From positions 16,213,853 to 16,277,852 of the forward strand of contig JBBCBC010000002.1 of NCBI GenBank assembly GCA_037126765.1: a DNA stretch of 64,000 nt, read 5' to 3'. Positions 11,339 to 23,082 of the stretch are shown piece by piece. A model generated the notes under the pieces. It was given only the letters and a program-made list of their open reading frames with translations, made no database searches and was not told where the DNA came from. The position numbers and the translations under genes are program-made. Each line of letters begins with the position of its first letter. Position 1 is the stretch's first letter. Source of the stretch: Stenogyne calaminthoides (lineage: Eukaryota > Streptophyta > Magnoliopsida > Lamiales > Lamiaceae).

Positions 11339-14300
11339 GTAAGACAAGTATCTGATCAGAAAGGGAACAGAAATGAACCCCAACTGATCAAACATCAGCC
11401 GAGGAATCAACAGAAGAACCTTGTTCTTCTGAAGAGACCTCAACCTCGATCGGCCAGATTAGGAATCGTAAAAAACTACCTCAAGGAAAAATCGATCCAA
11501 ACCTAATCAGGTCAAGCTGCCTAACAAGCAAGCTAAGGGTAAACTGCTAAGACCATCTATGCCAAAAAGATATGAATCTTTTAATGGTAGCAATCAGATT
11601 ACCTACCCATAATCGTAAAACCTAGGGTTGTTTGCTTTGAGCCCCAATCGGATTAAAAAGAAGACAAATATCAATGAAAAACCCCAAGTCTTCTGATTCA
11701 TCCAAGGCTCACACTAATAATCATACTGACCAGTTTGCATATGAAGAGACGTATGATTATGTAGATATTTATGGGAGATAAATCTAGCCCTATGTTTTCA
11801 ACAAAGGTGCCAGATATGTTTGGATCCTGAAAGGTACTTCTAACCCCCCAGGACCCGACTCTACTGGGGTACCTAAAGCCTGATCTGATTGCAGGTTCGT
11901 GTGGGTTTGGCCAATAAAGAAGGTGTACAAGCAACTATCTGGTACATCGATAGTGGATGCTCAAGGCACATGACTGGAAACAAACATCTCCTCAAATTTC
12001 ATCCACGTAACAAGAAGACCAGTTACACCACTTAGTCCTAGCGGACGCAAATAAACTCTGGTAATCGTGGATGACTATTCCAAGTTTACCTGGGTTGTAT
12101 TCTTGTATAAGAAGAATGAGACAACAACAAAGATACCTGAGCTGCTCAAGAAACTACAAAATGAGAAGGGTGTCAGTATTGTAAAAATCAGCTTCGATAA
12201 AGGTACAGAATTTCTGAACTCTTTTATTACTGACTTTTGCACTAAGTTTGGAATACAACATGAGACATCAGCTGCAAGAACACCACAACAAAATGGAGTA
12301 GCAGAACGGAGAAACAGAACACTCAAAGAAGCTGCTCGTACTATGTTAGCTGAACATGCAACTCCAAACCGCTTTTACAGGCGTATTATCAACACAAAGA
12401 TTCCACACTCGTAATGGATGTTCTCTAACTAAGATTCACTTTAAAATACCTTATGAACTGTGGAAGGGCAAAAAACCTCATGTTTCTTACTTCCATGTTT
12501 TTGGGTGCAAGTGTTTCATTCTCAACAATGGGAAGAGTCAGTTGAAAACCTTTGAGGCCAAGTCAGATGAGGGTACATTCTTAGGATATTCCTCAACCAA
12601 AGAAAGCTTTTCGTGGTGTTCAACAAAGTAACCTTAGTGGAGGAAGAAACACCTCATGTGGTCTTTGATGAGACATCTTCTGAACAAGAGAAATCGCCTC
12701 GTAACAAGCGAAGCATGCGAGCAACTGCTACGGATGCACAAAAAATGGATCGATTAAGTATCAAGGAAAAGGATCGGATCACGTAATAAACAGATATGTT
12801 ACGAAACTTGATCTTCTTGATTCACCAGTCAATCGACCCAAAGGTAATGCATAACCCACAATGAAGAAGAAGCTACAACCGAGATAAGAATAAATGAACC
12901 ATCCGGGTTCGGGGAAACACTGATGTTCCGTGATGGACATCGAAGACATGATGATTCCAACATCAGCTGAGACTTGTCCATGCCAAGTGGATCCTATTAT
13001 TGTACCTCTCTCAATCTCTAGTGATGAATTACTATCAGAAGAGGATGATGTTCTCCAAAATGATGCGAATCAGAAAAGAAGGACCTGGATAACCAGTCAT
13101 CCAACTGATCTGATCATCGGAGACCCATCTGATAGAGTTAAAACTAGACATCAGATTGGTGAAAGTGCCATGTATTGTTGTTATTTGTCTTTGAAGGAAC
13201 CAACCACTATAGAAGAAGCTCTACAGGATGCTAACTGGATACTAACCATGCAAGAAGAATTGGAGCAGTTTGAAAGGAATCAGGTTTGGAAACTGGTAGA
13301 CAGACCAACTCATCAAGATGTGATAGGCACCAAGTGGGTATTCAAGAACAAGAAAGATGAGAACAATATCATAACCAGAAATAAGGCAAGACTTGTTGCT
13401 AAGGGGTATTCAGAATCAAAAGGAATTGATTATGATAAGACCTTTTGCACCGATCATACCGAAGCCATTCGGTCCGTTAATTCTCATATACGCCCATAAA
13501 GGGTTTATTGTGTATCAGATGGATGTAAAGAGTGCATTCTTAAACGGGGTACTAGCTGAGGAAGTTTATGTTGAACAACCTCCTGGCTTTGAAAAAGGCA
13601 ACCAAGTGTACCGTTTAAGAAAAGCTCTTTATGGCCTGAAACAAGCTCCTCGAGCTTGGTATGATACACTCTCTCAGTTCTTGATAGACAGCGGATTCAC
13701 TAAAGGAACAGTGGATAGAACCTTATTCAGAATAGAAGATGCAGAAGATATTCTGATGGTTCAGATTTATGTAGACGATATCATTTTCGGATCTCCCAAC
13801 AAGACCTTATGTGAAAGATTCAAAGAACCGATGCAAGGAAATTGAAATGTCCATGATGGGTCAGATGATATACTTTCTGGGTCTACAAGTTAAGCAAAGT
13901 ACAAAAGGGATATTCATCTGTCAGGCTAAGTACACTAGGAATTTGTTGGCTAAGTTTGGAATTCAGAATAGCAAGGAAGCCAAAATTCCTATGATGACTG
14001 GATTCAAAATGGATCCAGATGAGAATGGTCAGAAAACTAATCAAAAAGAATATAGGGCTCTCATTGGATCTTTACTATACCTGACTGCCAGCAGACCAGA
14101 TATAACTTTTGCAGTAGGTGTATGTGCCAGATTTCAAGCAAATCCAATGCAAAGCCACCTGGAAGCAGCTAAGCGGATTCTTAAGTATCTGAAGGGGACA
14201 GTAAACCTTGGTTTATTTTACCCATCAGATTATAATCTAGAGCTTAGTGGGTATTCTGATTCTAATTATGGAGGTTGCAGAATAGATAGAAAATCAATCT

Positions 14301-14766
14301 CAGGTACATGTCAGTTCTTGGGAAGTAAACTGATCTCTTGGTTTTCCAAGAAACAGACATCTGTTGCCACATCTACTACTGAAGCAGAATATATGGCTGC
14401 AGGAAGTTGTTGTTCCCAACTACTCTGGCTTAGTCAGCAGCTAGGGATTATAACATTGTTGCAACGAATGTGCCCATATTCTGTGATAGTAATAGTGTTA
14501 TTGCAATAACTCAGAATCCTGTTTTACATACAAGATGCACGCATGTGGATGTCAGACATCATTTTATAAGAGATCATGTGGAAAAGAAGAACATCAGAAT
14601 GGAAAAGATCCATACTGATAAGCAGAGAGCTGATATCTTAACCAAGCCACTAGCTGAAGCCAGATTCAGAGAACTATGCAATGAGCTGGGACTTCTGGAC
14701 TTAGGAGAGAGTGCACCAGAAATGTTTGGTGGATTGGTCTCCAAGACCAGTTGGTTAAGAGACTGA
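11339..14766 (+). pseudogene. Copia pol, element B: protease, integrase, RT, RNase H
   Basis: This is the replication polyprotein. The protease motif WYIDSGCSRHMTG (11941-11979) is joined within about 80 bp to the integrase core (VDDYSKFTW near 12068, TPQQNGVAERRNRT near 12280). About 190 codons with the HHCC zinc-binding region, present in element C, are missing. The RT has QMDVKSAFLNG near 13520 and the catalytic YVDD at about 13768-13779. RNase H follows (GYSDSNYGGC, about 14250; STTEAEYMA, about 14382), and the frame ends at TGA 14764-14766. Several frame changes (about 12400, 12620, 13480, 13840, 14480) make it non-functional. Confidence 0.85.
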
Positions 14767-15685
14767 CCAGATAAGAAGGATCAGTTGAGTAATGGTAACT
14801 CAACTGATCAGTAAGATCAGTCTAAACTGATCAGAAAAGGGTTAACAGTTGAAGGGGGAACGTCAACTGGTCAGGTAGGATCAGAAGAAACCTGATCAGA
14901 TAAGTGGGACATTGTTGGGAAAAACTAAGGACTAGGCTACCATCAGTAAGGTCAAACAGTAATCAGACCAACCAGATCAGATCAAAGTGGTAACTGACTG
15001 ATTACAATATCAGTCAGTCAGATACGTTTCTGATTTACTTTATCTGATTCATTATATATGAATTATTTAATTAAATGATTTTATTACCGTTGCCTAACTT
15101 TATGACGTATGCACTGCAAACATTAAATGCGGACGTGGGGAATATGTAATTAATGGTATTTATTGCGAGATTTCGCGTCCAAAATACGAGCGGACTACTT
15201 TCAAAACCACACGATTAAAATACTTTACGGCCGCTCAATCTCAACCGTTGATTTGAAAACACGGATACTTTAGTATTTATGGGGAATCGTGCTAAAAGTT
15301 TTCCCTCGCTTTATAAAAACCCTAAATCAATTTCCAGAAAACCTTTCACATTTCTAAAACTGCAAAATCCTTGAGAGAAAATTCTTTTGCGAACGCAATC
15401 TCATACTTCCAAACAATTGATTCATTCTTCAATATCTCAAGTTTTGAATCATTAATTGGTAAATTTACTGAATATGTTCTTGCGATATTCCATTGTGTTA
15501 CTGTTTTCTGGAAATAGATCTTGTTACGATATTGTATTGTTCTTGACATATTATAAATGCATACATGTTTAATAATGAGTCTGTGCAAAATTTACTCGTT
15601 TTGTAAATAAGGGCTGATAGTTTGTCTGTGGCTATTGAAATAATCTACTCAAACTCATCCCTAAATTTGCATTTGTTTCACAGAA
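14767..15685 (+). promoter_or_regulatory. Post-pol spacer with TATA/telo-box promoter and leader intron (B)
   Basis: There is no coding sequence. The first part (14767-15060) is dense in CTGATCAG words and has purine stretches (GAAGGGGGAACG near 14852). Then come TATAAAA (15312-15318), an overlapping telo-box AAACCCTAA (15317-15325), a GTAAAT donor-like site at 15459 and TTTCACAG (15676-15683), which ends two bases before the env-like ATG. Element A has the same arrangement at 955-1379. This looks like a self-contained promoter with a 225-bp leader intron; activity is not shown. Confidence 0.5.
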
Positions 15686-18600
15686 ATGGCACAACTCATT
15701 GCCCGACAAGGACAAGGCAAAAAGATTTGCAACTTTGCGTCTATGAAAAAGGACATCATTGATGAAAAGTTTGTTATGTTCTCATTCACATTGGATCCGG
15801 AGTCCTTGGAAATCCTGGAGTGTCTTCGTGCCTGTAGTTTGGATCAGTACTGCTATCGCCATTAGGACGTAGTACACACATACGAGGCCCTCGAGTTTTT
15901 ATACAACTTGAGGATGGATGATGATGATGATGAAAAGCTCATCTCCTATGTCAGAGGGAAAAAGATAATAGTAACGGATAATGATATTCGAAGGATCTTT
16001 GGTCTGCGTCAAGGAAGCATATCACCTGAGTCTTTCACATCTGACTTAAACGAGAAGGATTTTCTTTAGGCTGAGCTTCTAAGACCAGCCAACAAAGAAC
16101 AAACAGTGAATGTTCGTGCTCCATTCCTGAAACGGAAATATCGCCTCTTATTCGAGATTGTCTCAAAGGTGATCTTATGCCTCACATACAGTCTTGATGT
16201 CGTCACCTCTCATAAGATCGGTGTCATGACTGCTATCATCAAGAAAGCCAATGACGTCGACTGGCTAGGGATGTTCAAGTCCAGGTTGCTGAAAGAGACA
16301 GCAAAATTTGCTCTGAATGACCAGAACGAGGTATATCTATCCTCCAAGTGTTCCTACATCCACAAAGTCTCCATTATTCTTTCAGACAAACTACCAGATG
16401 ATTTTGAATGGAATGAGGATGGCAAGAAGATTTACTTGGCCAAATTTAAAGCAATTCTGAGTAAGAATGAAGGCCTGCCTGGTCAATTTGATGATGATCC
16501 AGCTCCCTATGTGCCCAGACAGAGGGTCGAAGGGAAGGGAAGAGACACCAAGGCAACTGCGTCTTCCATTCAGTCAGAAGCGCAGGGAAAGGCCACCCCC
16601 GAGAGAAAAGATTAAAAAGAAAGGTCCTGGCCAAGAAACCAGAAGTGCCGGAAAAACGTCAGAAGAAGATCACAACTCTTCTGCAGAAGGTTCCAAGCCC
16701 TTCTCAGAATGTGGAAAAAATGGAGGAGCTGATTCATCTTGAATCAGAGGAGGAGATTGTTGTCAGTTCTGAGAGAACTGCAAGTGCAGATAGGGAGGAG
16801 CAGATGCTGGAAGGCAAAGGAGAAAGGGTAGCTGAAGGAGCAGAGGTTGAGCATTCTGGGGAATTGTCACCATCTGACTCTGTGCCACTTAGTACAGTTT
16901 TCAGGAAAGAAAGATCACCCTCACCTTCACCAGTCAAATCTTTCTCACCCTCACCCTCACCCTCACCAGTCAAATCACTCTCCCCACCCATATCTAACTC
17001 TCCCCTATCCGATGAACCTCAACCCTCACAACCCACAGCCAATAAACAAAATATTTCCTCACCCTCTCCCAAATCTTCAGAAAATATACAAGAACCTGCT
17101 CAGCAGGTGCACGAAGCAGAAGAGGGACTTGACAACTTTGTCTCCATCTCTCACAATCCTTTCAACACCAGAACCCTGCTTGCTTCTCCAGATTCAGAAA
17201 GCCCTGTACTATATGTCCTGAAGCAGCAGGTAAAGGAGTATCTGATTGGATTATGCCCAGACTTGATTAATCATCCTGGCATCCAGCACACGATTGAAGA
17301 AATTGTGTTCTGGAGGGATGTCAGGTTGAAAAGCATCGAGGAATTTCTAATCCTCATGGAATCTCTCGAATCTGACTACTTCGTGGACCTGGAGATGAGA
17401 TGCTTGGAGAATGCTGGAATTGATAGTGCAGTTGACTTGGCCACTGATGACGATATCAGTTGGTTAATTCATGACAGGTTTGGGATCACCAGAGAGAGTT
17501 GCCGATGAACCAGGTATGGGTGATGCGGATGTGACCTTACCTGGCAAGGCATCAACATCTGGCAGGTCTGTTGATATTGATGATGTTACCATGGATTGTA
17601 TTTCGAAAACCATCCAAGATGGGGTACAGTCATCCATTGAAACTCAGTTTCACACTCTGGCAACTGACCTGATGGCCAAGTTCAGAGAAGAACAACATGC
17701 ACTCGTCGAAGCAGAAAGATCATCGATTGTGGACAGACTGCTACATGTACATGACGTCATCATGGGATCTGTGATGAAACGTGTCGACCCAGTCACAGAG
17801 AAGCTCAGTCTCCACGAGTCAATGCTATTTGATCTTGGCAAGCTGTTGGAAAGTGTCTGGTCCTCTCTGGAAAGGACAGACACATGCCTAGACGCAGGTT
17901 GGAAGCGATTTGAGGCATCGATTAAACGTGCAGGAAAGTCCATTGAAGATGGTTTGAACAGATTACTGGGTCCTGCGCCAACTGCTTCTACAGTCAAGAT
18001 AACCCCGCTTGCAGTCGAAGAGGTTAAGGATGAATTGAGACACCAATTCAATGCCCTGAATGCCAGACTCACTAACCTTTTTGATGTAACCAAAAAGGGG
18101 GAAGATGAGGAAAAACAGATGCAGATAATCACCTCTGTGCCAGTTACCGGAACATCTGTACCAACTCCTCCTCAAGCATCATCTGCTGCCATGCCAGAAA
18201 ATGTTGTTTCAGCTGTTGGTTTATCTGACACCAAACTGGTGGAAATCTTTGAAATAGTTGAAAAACATGGAGAGGACATTGCTACTCAAGGAAAGGAAAT
18301 TTCTGAACAGAAGTCCGTCTTATCTGAGATAGTTCAGAGAGTGGATAAGATCGAGGACTTCTCATCTAACGTTCAGAAAAGATATGACGCAGAAGATCAG
18401 GTCAAGAGCCTTGAGCTAGCACAGAAATTGATTATGGAAGACAAATCTGTAGAAGCTGAAGCAAGAAAGAAGGATCAGGCCAAGGTAAAGTAGATTATGG
18501 CTACTTCTCAACCTCAGAAGCAGACACGGTCCAGATCACAGCTGACTCCGGCTCAACAAGAAGAAATAAAGGCCAGACAGTCAGTGATTGACACTGCTAT

Positions 18601-19123
18601 TAAAAAGAAGAAATTGGCTGAGAGCAAAGGCCTTGCGACTAGATATGTCAGAAAGATGAGGAAGAAGGCGGCACCAGCAAAAGATATTACCTGGGAAGAA
18701 AAGGCCCTACCTGCTCCAGCGAAAGACATTCTTGTTCTGAAGAAAAACTGGTTGCCAGAATGGGATAAGATCAGAGGAGATTGGCTGGTTGATGTTTACA
18801 TCTTAGAGAAGGTTCCTGTGTCCGATGATCAAGGGGAAATTAATGAAGAATTCAGGAACTGGCTTGAAGTTAAACATCCTCCATTCTACGATGTGATAAT
18901 GCTTGAAGGAGAGGAGATGGGACTCATCCCTGAAGCACCTCCATTTGAGAACATCCTACCTCCTCAAAGACCAGATAGATCTCTAGACCTCATTCCCTTC
19001 AAGAAGTTATACTATGACTTTGCCAAAATGGGAGGGATCATAGAGAAGGAACGACTGGCTGCTCTCATGCAAAGAATGTACAAGGTATTTGCAATTCCGG
19101 TAGAGCTCCAGAAGTTCAGATAA
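15686..19123 (+). pseudogene. Sirevirus env-like gene, broken (element B)
   Basis: This is the best-preserved env-like copy. The N-terminal globular part (15686-16615) has KRKYRLLFEIVSKVIL near 16129, as in A and in element D. A Ser/Pro tail with SPSPSPVKS repeats (about 16915-17000) follows, then a long alpha-helical, coiled-coil-like region (17470-18490) and a basic C-terminal domain (18497-19123, ending QKFR then TAA). It is broken by stops (TAG near 15864, TAG 16067-16069, TAA 16613-16615, TAG 18491-18493) and by two frame changes near 16620 and 17480. The TAG at 16067 sits at the same codon as TAG 1743 in A. Function unknown. Confidence 0.75.
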
Positions 19124-19199
19124 GGCTTCAGTTTTCAGAAGACTACATAGGATCAGAAGTTAGTTATCTCTGTACTTGTAAAATTTTCATCATTAATGA
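19124..19199 (+). other. 3' flank of B env-like gene and target site AATGA
   Basis: This short B sequence is cut by element C. AATGA at 19195-19199 is repeated at 27471-27475, where B sequence resumes and matches element A (4720-4878). Confidence 0.85.
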
Positions 19200-20014
19200 T
19201 GTTGGTCCCGGTGCTAACGAGTCTCGCACGTGTATGGGGGGGAATACACGTGTTCAGTGATTTTTAAAACTTTTCTTTCATTGAGGTCAGATGGGTCAGG
19301 TTATCCTGATAATTTTGCCCTGAGAAGCACGGATTGCCCTGAGTCAAAATCTACTGAGACAATGATTCTGAGCTGCTTTCAGAAGCTTCAGATTAGCCCA
19401 ACTGATCCTGAATTTATCAGAGATCCTGAGGAGCTTGGATCAGATAATTATCTTACTGAACACTCAGTAGAGTTAGTTCAGTTTGGTAACTATCTGTTCT
19501 AGCTACTCAAGTGTGCGGAATGGTTGGCCCTAAGTTTATACTCGTTTTAGCTTTGCTGAAAATCTTCCCTTCAATAAAACAGTGATTAAGGCTGTGATCA
19601 ATTTGATGCAAGTTCAGTGAATTGATTCCAACTGAATTATCAGTAAAGTCAGCTTTCAGTAAAAAAACATGCAACAGATAAAATGCAGTATAGAAAGCAA
19701 ACAACACAGCAATTATAGTGGTTCAAAGACTCAAGCTCCTACATCCACTCTCTCTGATCTTCAGAGAAAATCCTTAACCACTTCCTAAAGCTTTCAGGCT
19801 AACTCACTGTAGCTTACTCACTTTTCTACCTTGAGTTTTCTGACTGACTCACTGCAGCTTACTAACTCAAACACACACAAGTGTTCAGACTACCACGAGT
19901 AGCTTACTAACTTCTTCTCTAGAGTTTTCTAGCTAACTCACTGTAGCTTACTCACTCTTTACAACTCTAACTCACCAACAAATCACACACAAACTACCTT
20001 AACAAAGGGTTTGA
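19200..20014 (-). mobile_element. 3' LTR of element C, truncated
   Basis: It starts TGTTGGTCCC on the plus strand and matches 25612-26429. It stops at a TTGA shared with pol (junction 20011-20014, then CAAGTTCC). The LTR side continues TTGATTTTTG at 26426 and the intact pol side reads ATTGACAAGTTCC at 63868. A deletion through 4-bp microhomology explains the join. Confidence 0.85.
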
Positions 20015-23000
20015 CAAGTTCCTGTGGTTGACTTCCTGTCAATTCTACATCCTCCATAGTCTGCATCTGAATAACTAGTTAATTCAAGGTTATCATCAGC
20101 TGGATACCATAATCATCTATTCACAGTGCCTTTAAGATATTTCAGAATCTTTTTGGCAGCCTCCATATGACTAGCCTTAAGATTAGCTTGGTATCTTGTA
20201 CATATCCCAACAGCAAATGTTATATCAGGTCTGCTTGCAGTGAGATATAGCAATGATCCAATGATCCCTCTATAATCAGTGTGATTTACTGATTTGCCTT
20301 CAGGACCAGGATCCATCTTGTAGTTAGTATTCATAGGAATTTTAACTGCATTGCAATTGTGTACTCCATACTTTGCAATCAGATCTCTGGTGTATTTTGC
20401 TTGATTGATGAATATTTCTTCCTTAGTTTGTTTCACCTGAAGTCCAAGAAAGAAATTCATCTCCCCCATCATTGACATCTCAAACTTTCCTTTCATCAGG
20501 GTAGAAAACTTTTCACACAACTGATGATTTGGAGAACCAAATATGATGTCATCCACATAAATCTGAACAAGTAAGATGTATTTCCCATCTTCTATCCTGA
20601 ACAGAGTTCTATCAACAGTTCCTTTGATAAAACCATGGTCAGTAAGAAACTGGGAAAGAGTATCATACCATGCTCTGAGTGCTTGCTTAAGACCATACAA
20701 GGCTTTCCGAGCACGTAAACTTGGTCACTCGACAAAATCCCTCGGAGGTTGTTCTACATATATACCTCCTTAAGCACACCATTCGAAAATGCACTTTTCA
20801 CATCCATCTCGATAGACCGTGTGAATTTCATGTAGGCAAGATATGTAAGAAACAATGATGGCTTCTAGTCTTGCAACAGTGCAAAAAGGTTTCATCATAA
20901 TACAAGCCTTCTTCTTGGGAATAACCTTGTGCAACTAAATTTGCCTTGTTTCTCACAATGTTGTTGTTTTCATCTCTCTTATTCTTGAACACCCATTTAG
21001 TTCCAATCACATTGTGCCTCTTAGGTGGAAATTCCCACTAGCTCCCAAACTTCATTCCTTGTGAATTGATTCAAATCTTTCTTGCATAGCAAAGAATCCG
21101 TAATGAATCTTGTAGAGCTTCTTCAATCTCGAGAGGGTTCTTTTTTCGGATAGGAAGCAGTTAGAACAAAAGCACTTTCTCCATGGAACCTTCTTGTTTT
21201 GACACCTTCTGATAGATCACCCACAATCTTACTTGTAGGATGACTATCCAACCATTTTCTCCTGGATGTTCCCCCTTCAGTAGTATCCTCAACATCAGAA
21301 ATGTTAGGTTCAGGCAGTTCATCAAATTCAGGGAACAACAGAAAAGGAGAAAGGGAATCATCTTCCTTAGGGGATATTCTATTCAGAACATTGTCAGAGA
21401 CATTTGTTCCCCCTTGGTTGATAGATTCAGAGTTTGCCTCAGTTGTGACCTCATCTTCATTGGCATTACATACCTGAGTCTGAATTGGTGTATGTTCAGA
21501 TTGATCAGCTTCAGTGTGTTGGCTTTCCTTTTGTGGAGAATTTCCATCCTGAGTCTCACCATCCTGAGTTTTTCCATCCTGAACTTCTTTGTCTGAGTCT
21601 GATTCACTCCATTCATAGAAAGTGACTGATTTCTTCTTCTCAGGTTCAGAGGACTTCTTTTTCAGGCTAAGTCTGGTGATTCTCTTGGTCAGTTCTCCTG
21701 AGTCATGTTCCTGTTTCTTCTGAACACAAGTAGATTCATCAAAAACAACATGAGGTGTTTCTTCCACAATAAGAGTCCTACAGCTTGTAAACTCAAGGCT
21801 TTTTACCGACTTCGAATATCCTAAGAATATCCCTTCATCGCCTTTGCTATCAAAAGTTTTCAACCCGATCTTTACCATTATTGTGTAAAACACTTGCAAC
21901 CAAACACACGAAAAGAAAGAAACAAGAGGCTTCCTTTCATTCCACAAATTTCATAAGGAGTTTTTCCTTGATTCTTGGTCAAGATGGATCTTTTCTCGAG
22001 AGTAGCATGCAAAGGTGTTGATAACTTCAAATTTCAAAATCTCTTAGGAATATCAGCTTCAGCAATCATTGTTCTTGCAGCTCTTCTTTCGAGTCCTATT
22101 TCTTTTTTCACAGAACACCATTTTGTTGTGGGGTCCTTGCAGCTGATGTTTCATGAGCTATTCCATTTGCTACACAATAATCAGATATAATATGGTTGAT
22201 AAATTCAGTTCCTTTATCTGATCTGATCTTGACCACACTCAGATTCTTTTCAGTACTGAGCCTTTTCAGTAGTTCAGGCAGTTTTGTCTGAGTCTCTTTC
22301 TTACTGAGTAAGAATATGGCCCATGTGTATCTAGAGTAGTCATCAACTACCACAAGTGTGTATTTCATGTCATTAGTGCTCACAGGTGTTACTGGACAAA
22401 AGAGATCCATATGTAACAGTTGTAGTATTCTATTAGTAGAAACATCTACTTTACTTTTGAAAGATGCTCTGATTTGTTTTCCTTTCTGACAAGCATCACA
22501 TACATGATCTTTACTGAACACTTCATTGGGTAACCCCCTCACAAGTGCTAATCTTGCAAGTTTGTTCAGGGTTTTGAAGTTTAAGTGATTTAGCCTTTTG
22601 TGCCACAGCCAACTGGTATCAGTGGAACTTTTTGCAACCAAATATGTATCTTTAGGAGTTGAACTCCAATCAGCAAGATACACATTTCCTTTTCTAGTAC
22701 CAGTCAGTAAAATTTTCTGTGAAGCATTGTCTTTTACATAACATAAGTTCTTTGAGAACTCAACACTGAATCCTTTGTCACAGAATTGGCTGATGGAAAG
22801 CAAATTATGCTTTAGACCAGACACATATGAAACACCATGGATATGAACAAAGCCAACTTCAAGAGTTCCATATCCTTCAGTTTGTCCTTTGGAGTTGTCT
22901 CCAAATGTGATCTGAGGGTCTTTTTGCTCAACATAGTCAGTGAGTAATTGCTTATATCCTGTCATATGTCTTGAACATCCACTGTCTAGATACCATATAG

Positions 23001-23082
23001 CAGGAGCCAATTCATTTCCACTCATCAGAGCTATTTTGTCTTTATTCAGCTTAGTGCCCTTTTCCTTCACCTGAAAAACAGA
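20015..23082 (-). pseudogene. Copia pol, element C: protease, integrase, RT, partial RNase H
   Basis: The protease motif WYLDSGCSRHMTG lies near 23000-22960. It is followed by the full zinc-binding integrase region (WHKRLNHLNF, CDACQKGK), the integrase core (VVVDDYSRYTW; SDKGTEF; TPQQNG near 22115) and the RT (GTKWVFKNKRDENN near 20990; YVDDIIFGSP near 20540). The frame ends in the first residues of RNase H, where the deletion to the LTR begins. Frame breaks near 22110, 21940, 21100 and 20830 inactivate it. The linker after RT-connection (21123-21947) is Asp/Glu/Ser-rich, as in B. Confidence 0.85.
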
